DNA from: a virus
Direction: 5' to 3' (one strand)
Virus record (IMG/VR): IMGVR_UViG_3300002460_000822
Location: 1-31,472 of that record
DNA: 31,472 nucleotides
Shown: in pieces, positions 30,976-31,472 of the stretch
Layout: the number at the start of each line of letters is the position of its first letter
How positions within the stretch are numbered: the stretch's first letter is position 1
Made by a program: the position numbers and the translations under genes
The notes under the pieces: model-generated
The model's input: the letters and a program-made list of their open reading frames with translations, nothing else
Database searches by the model: none
Told to the model about the DNA's origin: nothing

Positions 30976-31145
30976 AATTGAGCAAGACAGAAAAGAAAAT
31001 AAGACGGAGAACAAAGTATAGAGTAGAGAAAGTTTTGCCGACATCATCTTGGATGCTCAAGTTCCTAGAGTTTTGGAAAGAGATAGAAAATACGGTTATC
31101 AATTATAGGAAAAGGAAAAATGAAGAAAACAAACAATACATTTGA
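30972..31145 (+). CDS. Small very basic protein (57 residues)
   Basis: Starts inside the stop of the previous small gene and ends inside the start of the next (26-base overlap). K/R-rich (K-I-R-R-R-T-K-Y-R... N-Y-R-K-R-K-N), with a W-M-L-K-F-L-E-F-W-K-E-I helix. No family. The overlaps on both sides suggest an operon of coupled small genes after the lysin. Confidence 0.5.
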   Translation: MKLSKTEKKIRRRTKYRVEKVLPTSSWMLKFLEFWKEIENTVINYRKRKNEENKQYI

Positions 31146-31368
31146 GATCTTCCTTTATCATAATGCAATTCCGCTTATAACTTCAGCGATAATAATTGCC
31201 TTATCTTGGGCTAGTCTTGGCGGCCAGATTGCTCTTCTTAATCAGAAGGTTGATTATCTTGTTAAAAATCAACAGGAATATTTTGATAGGAATAAGGAAG
31301 TCCAAATCAGGATAGGAGAGATACAGGTCAAGATGAAAGAATTAGAAACGATATTAGGAAGAAGGTGA
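31120..31368 (+). CDS. Small membrane protein with coiled coil (holin- or spanin-like)
   Basis: 82 residues: one transmembrane helix at about 15-38 (A-I-P-L-I-T-S-A-I-I-I-A-L-S-W-A-S-L) and a coiled coil at 38-78 (L-L-N-Q-K-V-D-Y-L-V-K-N-Q-Q-E-Y-F). AGGAAAAGGA precedes the ATG. The build and place fit a lysis accessory protein; a specific holin or spanin family could not be assigned. Confidence 0.6.
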   Translation: MKKTNNTFEIFLYHNAIPLITSAIIIALSWASLGGQIALLNQKVDYLVKNQQEYFDRNKEVQIRIGEIQVKMKELETILGRR

Positions 31369-31373
31369 TAGCT

Positions 31374-31472
31374 ATGAAAAATCCTAAACTTGAAGGTCTG
31401 AAAACATCAGTTAGGATGATTTGCCTAGCGGTACTTGGATTTGTAATTGAGGCAGTTTCCGAGAAGCTGACC
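31374..31472 (+). CDS. Start of a small hydrophobic protein (partial)
   Basis: Open to the window end, 33 residues visible: M-K-N-P-K-L-E-G-L-K-T-S-V-R-M-I-C-L-A-V-L-G-F-V-I-E-A-V-S-E-K-L-T. AAGGTG lies seven bases before the ATG. A basic start and a hydrophobic segment at 14-26 suggest a membrane protein, perhaps the holin. It cannot be judged further. Confidence 0.5.
   Translation, partial: MKNPKLEGLKTSVRMICLAVLGFVIEAVSEKLT

Overview
The window is about 31.5 kb of AT-rich DNA that reads as the virion-gene half of a tailed phage (or prophage). The evidence is a small and large terminase subunit, a 710-residue P22-like portal, scaffold and major capsid genes, a connector-like protein, a P22 gp10-like tail hub or DNA-stabilisation protein, tail-fibre or adhesin-like repeat proteins, a set of probable internal (ejected) proteins and a CHAP-type lysin followed by small membrane proteins. 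No tail tube, tape measure or baseplate gene is visible. Together with the portal and gp10-like types this points to a short-tailed (podovirus-like) particle. TGA, TAA and TAG all act as stops, so the standard bacterial code fits. The host cannot be read from the sequence.

Layout: 1-2.3 kb is an edge region with a zinc-ribbon protein, an FkbM-type methyltransferase and a convergent NAD-dependent sugar epimerase/dehydratase. 2.3-3.1 kb is very AT-rich and holds an unknown gene and a possibly frameshifted small ORF. 3.1-9.4 kb is packaging (TerS, TerL, portal), interrupted by a small nucleotidyltransferase-like gene and a second FkbM methyltransferase. 9.4-13.0 kb holds three secreted- or virion-type beta-rich proteins, with a small antisense membrane-protein gene between two of them. 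13.0-14.8 kb is a complete thiamine-diphosphate-dependent enzyme. A terminator-like, possibly attenuating leader (14.82-14.92 kb) comes before scaffold and capsid (14.9-16.9 kb). A structured, partly tRNA-like RNA (16.94-17.12 kb), two small proteins, a NUMOD/Vsr-type homing endonuclease and a tandem pair of paralogous virion proteins (18.4-19.8 kb) follow. After a clear terminator and promoter come two glycosyltransferases (19.9-22.2 kb), then connector, tail-hub and fibre genes (22.3-27.0 kb), four probable internal virion proteins (27.1-30.2 kb) and the lysis region (30.2 kb to the end).

Two themes stand out. First, carbohydrate-active genes (two FkbM methyltransferases, an SDR epimerase, a ThDP enzyme, a GT-A and a GT-B glycosyltransferase, perhaps a LicD-like gene) are scattered as separate insertions through the virion operon. 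They may decorate the virion or alter the host envelope. Second, several inserted genes on both strands have their own sigma70-like promoter whose -10 box ends only 6-8 bases before the ATG, so their mRNAs should be leaderless. In contrast, capsid-segment genes (14.9-19.2 kb) carry a very strong, nearly identical AAAGGGGGTGAA Shine-Dalgarno box. Most other genes are chained by stop/start overlaps or by TAA-AT-ATG junctions without a Shine-Dalgarno.
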